Under the pieces are notes generated by a model. It was not told the origin of the DNA. It was given only the letters and a program-made list of their open reading frames with translations, and ran no database searches. Positions 47,802-57,618 of a stretch of 64,000 bases of DNA are shown piece after piece. Position 1 is the first letter of the stretch. Every line of letters starts with the position of its first letter. Origin of the DNA: Thauera terpenica 58Eu (lineage in GTDB: Bacteria; Pseudomonadota; Gammaproteobacteria; Burkholderiales; Rhodocyclaceae); contig NZ_ATJV01000024.1 of the NCBI RefSeq assembly GCF_000443165.1, positions 50,271-114,270 of the forward strand, in the 5' to 3' direction. The translations under genes were made by a program, and so were the position numbers.

Positions 47802-48611
47802 ATGCCTCACGCCGCGCAACGCCTCGCCCGCGCCCGCGCCCTCGAATCGATGGTGCGCGATATCGCCCGCGACGAGATCCTGCCGCGCTATCTGAAGTCG
47901 GCACGCAACCGCAAGCCGGACGGCTCGCTGTTCACGGAAGCCGATCTGGCTTCGCAACGGCGCTTCACCGAAGCCCTGCCCCACTTCCTCCCCGGCGCGG
48001 TGCTCGGCGAGGAAATGACGCCTCCCGAGCAGGCCCATCTGTGGAACGAAGGCCGCAGCGGGCTGTGGTGCATCGACCCCATCGACGGCACCACCAACTT
48101 CGCCAACGGCATCCCGCTGTTCGCGGTGTCGATCGCCTATCTGATCAACCACGAGCCCGTGCTGGGCGTGGTGTACAACCCCATCACCGACGAGTCCTTC
48201 TACGCCGCGCGTGGCGCCGGCGCTTTCCTCAACGGCACCGAGCTGCCCTTGCGCCAGGGCGCGAGCAGCCTGCGCGACGCCATCGCGGGCGTGGACTTCA
48301 AGCGCATCAGCCACCACCTCGGTGACGAACTGGCCGTGCGCCCGCCGTATTACTCGCAACGCAACTTTGGCTCCAGCGCACTGGAATGGTGTTTTGTCGC
48401 CGCTGGCCGGCTTGATGTCTATCTGCACGGCGGGCAGATGCTGTGGGATTACGCTGCCGGTCGCCTGATCCTGGACGAGGCCGGTGGTCAGGCCGAGGCC
48501 TTGGGGCACGGCACCCTGATGTCGGGACCGGCAGTCAAGCGCGGGGTGATCGCGGCGGTCAATCCAAGCCTGTTCGCCGAATGGGCGGCGTGGGTCAAGA
48601 CGCGGTCCTGA
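47802..48611 (+). CDS. Inositol monophosphatase family phosphatase
   Basis: The 269-residue Mg2+-dependent sugar phosphatase has the metal-binding motifs GEEMT, DPIDGTTNFANG and the C-terminal WDYAAGRLILDEAGG. The family includes inositol-1-phosphatase, histidinol-phosphatase (HisN) and fructose-1,6-bisphosphatase-like enzymes. Its place directly before phosphoribulokinase makes a role in sugar phosphate metabolism possible, but this is inference. The Ser-rich FNGTELPLRQGASSL region is normal for the family. Confidence 0.9.
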   Translation: MPHAAQRLARARALESMVRDIARDEILPRYLKSARNRKPDGSLFTEADLASQRRFTEALPHFLPGAVLGEEMTPPEQAHLWNEGRSGLWCIDPIDGTTNFANGIPLFAVSIAYLINHEPVLGVVYNPITDESFYAARGAGAFLNGTELPLRQGASSLRDAIAGVDFKRISHHLGDELAVRPPYYSQRNFGSSALEWCFVAAGRLDVYLHGGQMLWDYAAGRLILDEAGGQAEALGHGTLMSGPAVKRGVIAAVNPSLFAEWAAWVKTRS

Positions 48612-48742
48612 TCACCGCCGCGCGCAGACCGCACAATAAGCACCCCTGCTCTTGGGCTCCTGCCGTACCGCTCCATGTATCGCGTCCGCCCGTACCACAG
48701 CCCCTGCCACTGACCTGCTTGCGCGCCCCCGCGGAGACCCTC

Positions 48743-49618
48743 ATGTCCATGAAGCACCCGATCATCGCCGTCACCGGATCGTCCGGTGCTGGCACCACCA
48801 CGGTCAAACATACCTTCGAGGCCATCTTCGAGCGTGAGCACGTCAATGCCGCGATCGTCGAAGGCGACAGCTTTCATCGCCACACCCGCAGCGAAATGAA
48901 GACCCTGATCGAGGAAGCCGAGCGCGCCGGCCAGCGTGGCATCAGCCACTTCGGCCCCGAGGCCAATCTGTTCGCCGAACTCGAAAGCCTGTTCCGCGCC
49001 TACGGCGAAGCGGCGACCGGCCGCCGCCGCCACTACATTCACAACGAAGCGCACGCCATGCGCTGGAATCTGCCCATGGGCACTTTCACCGACTGGGAAG
49101 ACCTTCCGGTGGGCACAGACTGCCTGTTCTATGAGGGCCTGCACGGCGCCGTGGTGACCGACAGCGAAGACGTATCGCGCCACGTCGACCTGCTGGTCGG
49201 GGTGGTACCAACGATCAACCTGGAGTGGATCCAGAAACTGCACCGTGACATCAAGATCCGCGGCTACTCGCCCGAAGCGGTACAGGACACCATCCTGCGC
49301 CGCATGCACGACTACGTGCATTACATCGTGCCCCAGTTCGCCCGCACCCACATCAATTTCCAGCGCGTGCCGGTGGTCGACACCTCGAACCCCTTCATCG
49401 CCCGCGACGTGCCCACCCAGGATGAATCAATGGTGGTGATCCGCTTCAAGGATCCACGCGGGGTGGATTTCCCCTACCTGTTGCGCATGATCCACGACGC
49501 CTTCATGAGCCGCGCCAACACCATCGTGATTCCCGGCGGCAAGCTCGACCTGGCCATGCAGCTGATCCTGACCCCCCTGATCTGGAAGCTGATGGAACGC
49601 CGCCGGCAGCGCACTTGA
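48743..49618 (+). CDS. prk: Phosphoribulokinase (class I, proteobacterial)
   Basis: It phosphorylates ribulose 5-phosphate to ribulose 1,5-bisphosphate. The 291 residues begin with the P-loop VTGSSGAGTTTVKHTF (Gly12-Thr19). The catalytic Asp lies in EGDSFHRHTR, and HYIHNEAHAMRWNLPMG and LFYEGLHGAVV follow. These are the marks of the bacterial octameric class (CbbP/PrkB). ATG 48743 is the family start. It heads prk-tkt-gap-pgk-pyk-fba on one strand. The only known use of its product is by Rubisco, which is not in the window; some heterotrophs also carry an orphan prkB. Confidence 0.93.
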   Translation: MSMKHPIIAVTGSSGAGTTTVKHTFEAIFEREHVNAAIVEGDSFHRHTRSEMKTLIEEAERAGQRGISHFGPEANLFAELESLFRAYGEAATGRRRHYIHNEAHAMRWNLPMGTFTDWEDLPVGTDCLFYEGLHGAVVTDSEDVSRHVDLLVGVVPTINLEWIQKLHRDIKIRGYSPEAVQDTILRRMHDYVHYIVPQFARTHINFQRVPVVDTSNPFIARDVPTQDESMVVIRFKDPRGVDFPYLLRMIHDAFMSRANTIVIPGGKLDLAMQLILTPLIWKLMERRRQRT

Positions 49619-49744
49619 ACACCCCCGGGGCGCGCCCTGGAGGCAGGACAGCGGGCAGATGTGGCACAGCAACAATGGCATCCGAGAGGGCTTTTAAGGG
49701 ATAATTGCGGCTTTTCTGAAGGTGGCCTTCGGCCCGAGAACAGC

Positions 49745-51760
49745 ATGCAGCCGACCCGCAACGTCAAAGCCCCGGTTTTCAACCCCATCACCGGCGCCAT
49801 CCGCGCCTTGGCAATGGACGCCGTGCAACAGGCCAACTCCGGCCACCCTGGCGCGCCGATGGGCATGGCCGAGATCGCCGAAGTGCTGTGGCGCCATCAT
49901 CTGAAGCACAACCCGGCCAACCCCAAATGGGCTGACCGTGACCGTTTCGTGCTCTCCAACGGCCACGGCTCGATGCTGATCTACGCCCTGCTCCACCTCA
50001 CCGGCTATGACTTGCCGATTGACGAGCTCAAGCGTTTTCGCCAGCTGCACAGCAAGACCCCGGGCCACCCTGAATACGGCTACGCCCCCGGCATCGAGAC
50101 CACGACCGGCCCGCTCGGCCAGGGCATCTCCAACGCAGTGGGCATGGCGCTGGCTGAAAAAGTGCTGGCCGCCGAGTTCAATCGTCCCGGCCACACCGTC
50201 GTCGATCACCACACCTGGGTGTTCCTCGGCGACGGCTGCCTGATGGAGGGCATTTCGCACGAAGTGTGCTCGCTCGCCGGCACCCTGGGCCTGGGCAAGC
50301 TCATCGCCTTCTACGACGACAACAACATCTCCATCGACGGCCATGTCGAGGGCTGGTTCACCGACGACACCCCCAAGCGTTTCGAAGCCTATGGCTGGCA
50401 GGTGGTACGCGACGTCCAGGGCCACGACCCGGTCGCGATCGAAGCCGCCATCGAGCAGGCCAAGGCCGAGCTCACCCGCCCCACACTGATCTGCTGCAAG
50501 ACCATCATCGGCGCCGGCGCCCCCAACAAGCAAGACAGCCACGACGTGCACGGCGCGCCGCTGGGTGCCGCCGAGATCGATGCCGCGCGCGCCTACATCG
50601 GCTGGAACCACGCTCCCTTCGAGATCCCGGACGAAGTCTATGCCGCCTGGGATGCGCGCACCAAGGGCGCCTCGCTCGAAGCCCAATGGAACGCCAGCTT
50701 CGCCGCCTACCGCGTGGCTCACCCCGAACTTGCGGCCGAATTCGCACGGCGCACGGCGGGCGAGCTGCCTGCCGGCTGGGACACCCATGTCGAGGCGGTG
50801 CTGGCCAGACTCATCGACAAGGCCGAGACCATCGCCACGCGCAAGGCGAGCCAGAACAGCATCGAAGCCTATGCCCCCAAGCTGCCCGAACTGCTCGGCG
50901 GCTCGGCCGACCTCGCCGGCTCCAACCTCACCCTGTGGTCGGGTGCCAAGGGTGTCAGCAAGGACAGCGGCGGCAACTACATCTATTACGGTGTGCGCGA
51001 ATTCGGCATGGCGGCGATCGCCAACGGCCTCAGCCTGCATGGCGGCCTGATCCCCTACACCGCCACCTTCCTCATGTTCAGCGAATACGCGCGCAACGCG
51101 CTGCGCATGGCGGCGTTGATGAGGATCCGCCAGATCTTCGTGTTCACCCACGACTCGATCGGCCTCGGCGAAGACGGTCCCACCCACCAGCCGGTCGAGC
51201 AGACCGCCTCGCTGCGCCTGATCCCGAACATGGATGTGTGGCGCCCCTGCGACACCACCGAGTCAGCCGTGGCCTGGGTCTGCGCCATCGAGCGCAAGGA
51301 CGGCCCGACGACGATGTGCTTCTCGCGCCAGAACCTGCCCTTCCAGGTCCGTACTTCGGATCAGGTCAGCGCCATCCGCCAGGGCGGCTATGTGCTGGCC
51401 GAGGCGGCTGGCAACAAAGCACAGGCGGTGATCATCGCCACCGGCTCGGAGGTCGCGCTGGCGATGGCGGCGCAGCGCACCCTCGCCGACGAGGGCGTCG
51501 CCGTGCGGGTGGTGTCCATGCCCTCGACCAATGTCTTCGACCGTCAGGACGCCGGCTACAAGGCCAGCGTCCTGCCCGCCGGTCTGCCGCGCATCGCCAT
51601 CGAGGCGGGCAGCACCGACGGCTGGTACAAGTATGTCGGCCTCGAAGGCCGCGTCATCGGCATCGACCGCTTTGGCGAATCGGCGCCGGCAAGCGAGCTG
51701 TTCAAGTATTTCGGCATTACCGCGGATGCGGTGGTGCAGGCTGTCAAGTCGGTGCTCTGA
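49745..51760 (+). CDS. tkt: Transketolase
   Basis: This thiamine-diphosphate enzyme of the pentose phosphate and Calvin pathways has 671 residues. It has the ThDP motif [25 protein letters not shown], and the C-terminal [15 protein letters not shown] that closes the active site. ATG 49745 ([10 protein letters not shown]) was chosen because the family starts near [18 protein letters not shown]. It follows prk by 126 nt, close enough for one transcript. Confidence 0.96.
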   Translation: MQPTRNVKAPVFNPITGAIRALAMDAVQQANSGHPGAPMGMAEIAEVLWRHHLKHNPANPKWADRDRFVLSNGHGSMLIYALLHLTGYDLPIDELKRFRQLHSKTPGHPEYGYAPGIETTTGPLGQGISNAVGMALAEKVLAAEFNRPGHTVVDHHTWVFLGDGCLMEGISHEVCSLAGTLGLGKLIAFYDDNNISIDGHVEGWFTDDTPKRFEAYGWQVVRDVQGHDPVAIEAAIEQAKAELTRPTLICCKTIIGAGAPNKQDSHDVHGAPLGAAEIDAARAYIGWNHAPFEIPDEVYAAWDARTKGASLEAQWNASFAAYRVAHPELAAEFARRTAGELPAGWDTHVEAVLARLIDKAETIATRKASQNSIEAYAPKLPELLGGSADLAGSNLTLWSGAKGVSKDSGGNYIYYGVREFGMAAIANGLSLHGGLIPYTATFLMFSEYARNALRMAALMRIRQIFVFTHDSIGLGEDGPTHQPVEQTASLRLIPNMDVWRPCDTTESAVAWVCAIERKDGPTTMCFSRQNLPFQVRTSDQVSAIRQGGYVLAEAAGNKAQAVIIATGSEVALAMAAQRTLADEGVAVRVVSMPSTNVFDRQDAGYKASVLPAGLPRIAIEAGSTDGWYKYVGLEGRVIGIDRFGESAPASELFKYFGITADAVVQAVKSVL

Positions 51761-51896
51761 CGACCCAATGACGCGGGAGCGGACCCGGAAACGATCCGCT
51801 CCCCTTGCACATGAGGGCGTGGTCCCGCGCGGGCCAGCAGGGCATCAGCAAGGATAAACACCCGGTTTTCCACCGTCATTTCAGGGAGAAGCATCG

Positions 51897-52925
51897 ATGA
51901 GCATCAAGGTCGCCATCAACGGTTTCGGTCGTATCGGTCGCTGCACGCTGCGCGCCATCTACGAGCAGGGCCTGCAGAACGAGTTCGAAGTGGTCGCCAT
52001 CAACGCCTCCGGCGATCTGGCCACCAACGCCCACCTGCTCAGGTACGACACCACCCACGGCCGCTTCGCCACCGCGGTCGAGACCGAGGGCGAGAACGTC
52101 ATCATCATCGACGGCAAGAAGATCCCCTTCTACTCCACCAAGGACCCCCTGGGCGTGAACTGGGGCAGCCACGGCGTGGACGTGCTGCTCGAATGCACCG
52201 GCGCCTACACCACCAAGGCCAAGGCCCAGGTCCTGCTCGACCAGGGCGCCCGCCGTGTCCTGATCTCCGCCCCCGGCGGTGACGACGTGGACGCCACCAT
52301 CGTCATGGGCGTGAACGAAGGCGTGCTCAAGCGCGACATGAACGTCGTCTCCAACGCCTCGTGCACCACCAACTGCCTGGCCCCGGTCGCCAAGATCCTG
52401 GCTGACAGCGTGGGCATCAAGCAGGGCCTGATGACCACCATCCACGCCTACACCAACGACCAGGTCACCGTGGACGTGCGCCACAAGGACCTGCGCCGCG
52501 CCCGTGCCGCGGCTGCCAACATCATCCCGACCAAGACTGGCGCCGCCAAGGCCGTGGGCCTGGTGCTGCCGCAGCTCGTCGGCAAGGTCGATGGCTTTGC
52601 GCTGCGCGTGCCCACCATCAACGTCTCGCTGGTCGACCTCACCTTCACCGCCGAGCGCGCCACCACCAAGGAAGAGATCAACGAACTGATGACCGCCGCG
52701 GCCAAGGGCCCGCTCAAGGGCATCCTGGACGTCAACACCGAGCCGCTGGTGTCCTCCGACTTCAACCACACCACCGTGTCCTCCACCTTCGACGCCACCC
52801 AGACCCGCGTCATCAAGGCTGAGGACGGCTCCGTGCTGGTCAAGGTGCTGGCCTGGTACGACAACGAGTGGGGCTATTCCTGCCGCATGCTCGACGCCGC
52901 CCGCGCCTTCGTCAACGCCAAGTAA
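51897..52925 (+). CDS. gap: Glyceraldehyde-3-phosphate dehydrogenase, NADP-tolerant type by sequence
   Basis: The 342-residue enzyme has the NAD fold GFGRIGR (residues 9-15) and the catalytic SNASCTTNC (Cys156). The residue that normally binds the adenosine ribose (Asp32 of the Bacillus enzyme, in the VxxxND motif) is Ala here (INASGD, Ala37). The Leu187-Pro188 pair is replaced by Val-Arg ([11 protein letters not shown]). In other GAPDHs these positions separate NAD-only from NADP-using enzymes, so an anabolic or dual cofactor role is likely. An AGGGAGAA ribosome site precedes ATG 51897. Confidence 0.95.
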   Translation: MSIKVAINGFGRIGRCTLRAIYEQGLQNEFEVVAINASGDLATNAHLLRYDTTHGRFATAVETEGENVIIIDGKKIPFYSTKDPLGVNWGSHGVDVLLECTGAYTTKAKAQVLLDQGARRVLISAPGGDDVDATIVMGVNEGVLKRDMNVVSNASCTTNCLAPVAKILADSVGIKQGLMTTIHAYTNDQVTVDVRHKDLRRARAAAANIIPTKTGAAKAVGLVLPQLVGKVDGFALRVPTINVSLVDLTFTAERATTKEEINELMTAAAKGPLKGILDVNTEPLVSSDFNHTTVSSTFDATQTRVIKAEDGSVLVKVLAWYDNEWGYSCRMLDAARAFVNAK

Positions 52926-52992
52926 GCGCGCCGCAAATCAACAACCCTCGACGCCCTGCCCCGCAGGGCGTTTTCATGAGCCTGATACGATC

Positions 52993-54177
52993 ATGCAAGT
53001 CAAGAAACTCAGCGAACTCGACGTCCGCGGCAAGAAGGTCTTCATCCGCGCCGACCTCAACGTACCGCAGGACGACGCCGGCAACATTACCGAAGACACG
53101 CGCATCCGCGCCTCGATTCCATCCATCCAGTACTGCCTCGACAACGGCGCAGCGGTGATGGTCACCTCCCACCTCGGCCGTCCGACCGAAGGCAGCGTCG
53201 GCCCCGATGACACCCTGGCGCCAGTTGCGGTACGCATGGGTCAGCTGCTGCAAAAGCCCGTCCGCCTCGTGCAGGACTGGGTCGACGGCGGCTTCGAGGT
53301 GAAGCCGGGCGAAGTCGTGCTGCTCGAGAACTGTCGCTGCAACGTCGGTGAAAAAAAGAACGACGAAGCGCTGGCCAGGAAGATGGCCGCGCTGTGCGAC
53401 ATCTACGTCAATGACGCCTTCGGCACCGCCCACCGCGCCGAAGCCACCACCCATGGCATCGCCCGCTTCGCCCCGGTCGCCTGCGCCGGTATGCTGATGG
53501 GCGCCGAGATCGACGCCCTGACCAAAGCGCTGCACGACACCAAGCGTCCGCTGGTGGCCATCGTCGGCGGCTCCAAGGTGTCGTCCAAGCTCACCATCCT
53601 CAAGGCACTCGCCGACAAGGTGGACCAGCTCATCGTCGGTGGAGGCATTGCCAACACCTTCTTGCTGGCCTCGGGCAAGCGCATCGGCGAGTCGCTGGCC
53701 GAGCCCGAACTGGTCAAGGAAGCACAGGCCATCATGGACATGATGCGAGCGCGTGGCGCTGAAGTGCCACTGCCGGTTGACGTCGTCGTCGCTGACGAAG
53801 TCTCGGCGCTGGCGCGCGCCAACCGTATCTCGGCGGACGAAGTCGGCCCCCACGACCGCATCCTGGATGTCGGCCCCAAGACCGCCGCCAAGCTGTCCGA
53901 GATCATCGCCAACGCCGGCACCATTGTCTGGAACGGGCCGGTGGGGGTGTTCGAACTGCCGCAGTTTGCCGGCGGCACGAAGATGATGGCCTCGGCCATC
54001 GCGCACTCCGAGGCGTTCTCGATTGCGGGCGGCGGCGACACCCTGGCGGCGATCGCAAAGTTCAACATCGCCGATGACGTGGGCTACATCTCCACTGGCG
54101 GTGGCGCCTTCCTCGAGTTTCTCGAAGGCAAGACCCTGCCCGCGATCGCAGCACTGGAAGAACGCTTCGAGCGCTGA
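52993..54177 (+). CDS. pgk: Phosphoglycerate kinase
   Basis: It interconverts 3-phosphoglycerate and 1,3-bisphosphoglycerate. The 394-residue two-domain protein has [38 protein letters not shown] and the nucleotide-binding [15 protein letters not shown] 52993 begins [14 protein letters not shown] as in relatives. It starts 67 nt after gap. A long inverted repeat follows it. Confidence 0.97.
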   Translation: MQVKKLSELDVRGKKVFIRADLNVPQDDAGNITEDTRIRASIPSIQYCLDNGAAVMVTSHLGRPTEGSVGPDDTLAPVAVRMGQLLQKPVRLVQDWVDGGFEVKPGEVVLLENCRCNVGEKKNDEALARKMAALCDIYVNDAFGTAHRAEATTHGIARFAPVACAGMLMGAEIDALTKALHDTKRPLVAIVGGSKVSSKLTILKALADKVDQLIVGGGIANTFLLASGKRIGESLAEPELVKEAQAIMDMMRARGAEVPLPVDVVVADEVSALARANRISADEVGPHDRILDVGPKTAAKLSEIIANAGTIVWNGPVGVFELPQFAGGTKMMASAIAHSEAFSIAGGGDTLAAIAKFNIADDVGYISTGGGAFLEFLEGKTLPAIAALEERFER

Positions 54178-54190
54178 ACCCTGGCCGCGC

Positions 54191-54245
54191 CCTGAAGGCA
54201 ATGTGGCAGGCCGGCCTTGCGCTCGCCTGCCACATCGCCTTCAGG
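54191..54245. terminator. Long inverted repeat between pgk and a convergent small gene
   Basis: Two 20-nt arms (54191-54210 and 54226-54245) are complementary except at one base, with a 15-nt loop. The mismatch becomes a G-U pair in the minus-strand RNA. There is no T-run. It sits between converging genes and so probably ends transcription or protects mRNA ends in both directions. Confidence 0.65.
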
Positions 54246-54275
54246 AACGACAGGCACCGCGCGCTGCCAGCCGGC

Positions 54276-54680
54276 TCAATGGACGGGGTGAGTGTGCAGG
54301 TCAGTGCGTCGCCTGCCGCTGTGCAGGCGACGGTCTTGCGCCGGCTGTGCGTTCGACTGATGCGGTCGGTGCGCGTAGGGATCGCGGCGCAGGTGATGGC
54401 GACGATCCTCGAAGTGGTGATAGACGCAGGCGCACACCGCGGCGCTGCACTGCGGCAAGGGCAGGTGCGGCGCGTCGGAGGCAAGAAAACGCATGTCGGC
54501 GAGCTTGCGCGCCGCCTCGCAAGCGCCGTCGCGCGCCTCGACGACCACACAATGATAGGGGTGGTGGTGCTGCTGCTTCGGCGGCGCTGGATGGACGGGC
54601 GCAGCAGAACGCCGGAAAGTTCTCCAGCCCAGAAAAGCGAAGCCCAAGACAAGAACAAGAACAAGCGGGGTCAAGTCCAT
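54276..54680 (-). CDS. Small membrane-anchored Cys/His-rich protein of unknown function
   Basis: The 134-residue protein has one N-terminal membrane helix (about residues 4-20). The rest is a soluble part with PYHCVVVEARDGACEAARKL, RFLASDAPHLPLPQCSAAVCACVYHH and a basic FEDRRHHLRRDPY segment. The four spaced Cys plus His suggest metal binding or disulfides. Short proteins of this form seem to be common in betaproteobacteria, but I know of no function. The last 40 residues are basic and Gln/His-rich. It is inserted antisense between pgk and pyk, interrupting the sugar phosphate cluster. Confidence 0.65.
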   Translation of the reverse strand: MDLTPLVLVLVLGFAFLGWRTFRRSAAPVHPAPPKQQHHHPYHCVVVEARDGACEAARKLADMRFLASDAPHLPLPQCSAAVCACVYHHFEDRRHHLRRDPYAHRPHQSNAQPAQDRRLHSGRRRTDLHTHPVH

Positions 54681-54797
54681 GATCGACGCTTCCGTGACAT
54701 TTCTGGCAGTTTAGCCCAACGCCTTGTATTTGGCATTATCCCTCCCCGCGCCATGGATGCGCTGCCCCCCGAGGCGCACTGCGGCCACCAACATGGA

Positions 54798-54823
54798 CCC
54801 GGGCACACATTAGAATGCCCGGG
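54798..54823. promoter_or_regulatory. Inverted repeat overlapping a -10 box upstream of pyk
   Basis: CCCGGGCA (54798-54805) and TGCCCGGG (54816-54823) are perfect 8-nt arms spaced by 10 nt. TAGAAT (54811-54816), a -10 form also seen before rpsP, lies in the spacer. This is the layout of a repressor operator over a promoter. The pyk ATG is 60 nt downstream. The regulator is unknown. Confidence 0.5.
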
Positions 54824-54882
54824 TACCGCTGCGACTGCACCCCGCAGTATCGGCCTAACCCCTCTTTCACCCAGGAGACCTC

Positions 54883-56331
54883 ATGTCGCGCCACACCAAG
54901 ATCGTCGCCACCCTCGGCCCCGCGTCCTCCGACCCCCAGGTTCTCGAACGCATGGTCAACGCCGGCGTCGACGTCGTGCGCATGAACTTCTCCCATGGCA
55001 AGGCCGAAGACCACATCGCCCGCGCCAACGCCATCCGTGACGCGGCCGCCCTGGTCGGTCGCCCGGTTGGCATTCTGGCCGACCTGCAAGGGCCGAAGAT
55101 CCGCATCGGCAAGTTCGTCGACGGACGCATCACGCTCGAGCGCGACGCCATTTTCATCCTCGATGCGCGCTGCGAAATGGGCAACCTCCAGCGCGTGGGG
55201 CTGGACTACAAGGACCTGCCCAAGGACGTCAAGGCCGGCGACGTGTTGCTGCTCGACGATGGCCGCCTCAAGCTCAACGTGCAGCGCATCATCGGCCACG
55301 AGATTCACACCGTGGTCAAGGTGGGGGGCGAACTGTCCAACAACAAGGGCATCAACCGCCAGGGTGGCGGCCTGACCGCGCCCGCACTGACCGCAAAGGA
55401 CATGGACGACATCCGCACCGCGGCGCAGATCGGCGTGGACTTCGTGGCCGTGTCCTTTCCCAAGAGCGCGGCCGACATGTACATGGCGCGCCAGTTGATG
55501 CGGGCCGCGGGCGGTGGCGATGCGCTGCTGATCGCCAAGATCGAACGCACCGAGGCGGTCGCGAACCTCGAGGAAATCCTCGATGCCTCCGACGGCATCA
55601 TGGTGGCGCGCGGCGATCTCGCCGTCGAAGTCGGCGACGCCGCGGTGCCGGCCCTGCAAAAGAAGATGCTGCGCGCCGCACGCGACCGCAACAAACTCAC
55701 CATCACCGCCACCCAGATGATGGAGTCGATGATCACCAGCCCGGTGCCCACCCGCGCCGAGGTGTCTGACGTGGCCAACGCGGTGCTCGATGGCACCGAC
55801 GCGGTGATGCTGTCGGCCGAGACCGCCTCCGGCAAGTTCCCGGTCGAAGTCGTCGAGGCGATGGCACGTGTATGCCTGGAAGCGGAAAAATCCAATGAGG
55901 TCACGCTCGACCGCGAGGTGCTCAACCGCGTGTTCACCCGCATCGATCAGTCGATCGCGATGGCGGCGATGTGGACTGCCTATCACCTCAAGGTGAAGGC
56001 CATCGCCTCGCTGACGCAGACCGGCTCGACCGCACTGTGGATGAGCCGGCTCAACTGTGGCGTGCCGATCTACGCGCTCACCCCGGAGATTGGCGCCCGC
56101 AACCAGATGACCCTGTACCGCGGCGTGCACCCGCTGTTGATGAGCCAGACCCATCAGGACCGTGACGTCATGCTGTGGGAAGCCGAACAGATCCTGCTCG
56201 AACAGGGCGTGGTCGATTATGGCGACCTCATCGTGCTCACCATCGGCGAACCGATCGGCGCCGCGGGCGGCACGAATACGCTGAAGATCGTGCGCGTGGG
56301 CGACCACCAGGCCCCCAACTCGGACGGCTGA
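54883..56331 (+). CDS. pyk: Pyruvate kinase
   Basis: It transfers phosphate from phosphoenolpyruvate to ADP. The 482 residues start RHTKIVATLGPASSDPQVLERM, and the active-site block LIAKIERTEAV with the catalytic Lys is present. MMESMITSPVPTRAEVSDVANAVLDGTDAVMLSAETA follows. The length and form fit the type II (PykA) enzyme. It is separated from pgk by the antisense small gene and probably has its own promoter. Confidence 0.95.
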   Translation: MSRHTKIVATLGPASSDPQVLERMVNAGVDVVRMNFSHGKAEDHIARANAIRDAAALVGRPVGILADLQGPKIRIGKFVDGRITLERDAIFILDARCEMGNLQRVGLDYKDLPKDVKAGDVLLLDDGRLKLNVQRIIGHEIHTVVKVGGELSNNKGINRQGGGLTAPALTAKDMDDIRTAAQIGVDFVAVSFPKSAADMYMARQLMRAAGGGDALLIAKIERTEAVANLEEILDASDGIMVARGDLAVEVGDAAVPALQKKMLRAARDRNKLTITATQMMESMITSPVPTRAEVSDVANAVLDGTDAVMLSAETASGKFPVEVVEAMARVCLEAEKSNEVTLDREVLNRVFTRIDQSIAMAAMWTAYHLKVKAIASLTQTGSTALWMSRLNCGVPIYALTPEIGARNQMTLYRGVHPLLMSQTHQDRDVMLWEAEQILLEQGVVDYGDLIVLTIGEPIGAAGGTNTLKIVRVGDHQAPNSDG

Positions 56332-56348
56332 GCACGCCAGCCGCGCTG

Positions 56349-56379
56349 GTGACGGCGTGCGGCAAGCGAACGCCGTCAC
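56349..56379 (+). terminator. Hairpin after pyk
   Basis: A perfect 10-bp stem GTGACGGCGT / ACGCCGTCAC with an 11-nt loop begins 18 nt after the pyk stop. Only a poor U-rich stretch (GATTGTTG) follows. Confidence 0.55.
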
Positions 56380-56494
56380 GCACGATTGTTGCAATCCGTG
56401 CGCGGGCGCGCCGAGCGCGCCACGCACGGGCTAGAATTCCACCTTATCCCCATTCACTGTACTGCCGGCCCGCCGGCCCCTCGGAGAGAACCTC

Positions 56495-57559
56495 ATGCCC
56501 CTCGTTTCCATGCGCCAGCTGCTCGACCACGCCGCCGAACACAGCTATGGTCTGCCCGCGTTCAACGTGAACAATCTCGAGCAGGTCCAGGCCATCATGG
56601 AAGCGGCGGCCGAATGCAACAGTCCGGTGATCATGCAGGCCTCGGCCGGCGCGCGCAAATACGCCGGCGAGGCCTTTCTGCGCCACCTCATCGACGCCGC
56701 GATCGAATCCTACCCGGACATCCCGGTCGTCATGCACCAGGACCACGGACAGAGCCCGGCGATCTGCATGGCCGCGATCCGCTCGGGCTTCTCCAGCGTG
56801 ATGATGGACGGCTCCCTGCTCGAAGATGGCAAGACCCCTTCTTCCTATGAATACAACGTCGCCGTCACGCGCGAAGTGGTGAAGTTTTCACACGCCATCG
56901 GCGTCAGCGTGGAAGGCGAGCTGGGCTGCCTGGGCTCACTCGAAACCGGCCAGGCGGGCGAGGAAGATGGCATCGGCGCCGAAGGCACGCTGGATCACTC
57001 GCAGATGCTGACCGACCCCGACGAGGCCGCCGACTTTGTCAAGCAGACCGACTGCGACGCGCTCGCCATCGCCATCGGCACCAGCCACGGCGCCTACAAG
57101 TTCAGTCGCAAGCCCACCGGCGACATCCTCGCCATCGAGCGCATCAAGGCCATCCACGCCCGCATCCCCAACACCCACCTGGTGATGCACGGATCGAGCT
57201 CGGTGCCGCAGGAGCTGCTAGAGATCATCCGCCAGTACGGCGGCGACATGAAGGAAACCTACGGCGTACCGGTCACGGAGATCGTCGAGGGCATCAAGCA
57301 CGGCGTGCGCAAGATCAACATCGACACCGACATCCGCCTGGCGATGACCGGTGCGATTCGCAAGTTTCTGGTCGAGAACCCGTCCAAGTTCGACCCGCGC
57401 GAATACAACAAGCCCGCCCGTGAGGCCGCCAAACAGGTGGTCAAGGCGCGCTTCGAAGCCTTTGGTTGCGCCGGCATGGCGAGCCGGATCAAGGCCATCT
57501 CGCTGGAGAAGATGGCTGCACGCTACAAGGCCGGCGAGCTGACCCAGATCGTGCGCTGA
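56495..57559 (+). CDS. fba: Fructose-bisphosphate aldolase, class II, Calvin-cycle subtype
   Basis: This zinc aldolase splits or forms fructose 1,6-bisphosphate and can also make sedoheptulose 1,7-bisphosphate. The 354 residues match the Calvin-cycle (CbbA) subtype: [27 protein letters not shown] with zinc ligands, [19 protein letters not shown] and [10 protein letters not shown]. It lies 163 nt after pyk with a TAGAAT -10 box near 56432. Confidence 0.96.
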   Translation: MPLVSMRQLLDHAAEHSYGLPAFNVNNLEQVQAIMEAAAECNSPVIMQASAGARKYAGEAFLRHLIDAAIESYPDIPVVMHQDHGQSPAICMAAIRSGFSSVMMDGSLLEDGKTPSSYEYNVAVTREVVKFSHAIGVSVEGELGCLGSLETGQAGEEDGIGAEGTLDHSQMLTDPDEAADFVKQTDCDALAIAIGTSHGAYKFSRKPTGDILAIERIKAIHARIPNTHLVMHGSSSVPQELLEIIRQYGGDMKETYGVPVTEIVEGIKHGVRKINIDTDIRLAMTGAIRKFLVENPSKFDPREYNKPAREAAKQVVKARFEAFGCAGMASRIKAISLEKMAARYKAGELTQIVR

Positions 57560-57618
57560 TCGCTCATGCTGACTTCATTTCCTGATTCTCTCCGTTGACG
57601 GGCGGCGCGCCGACCTCC

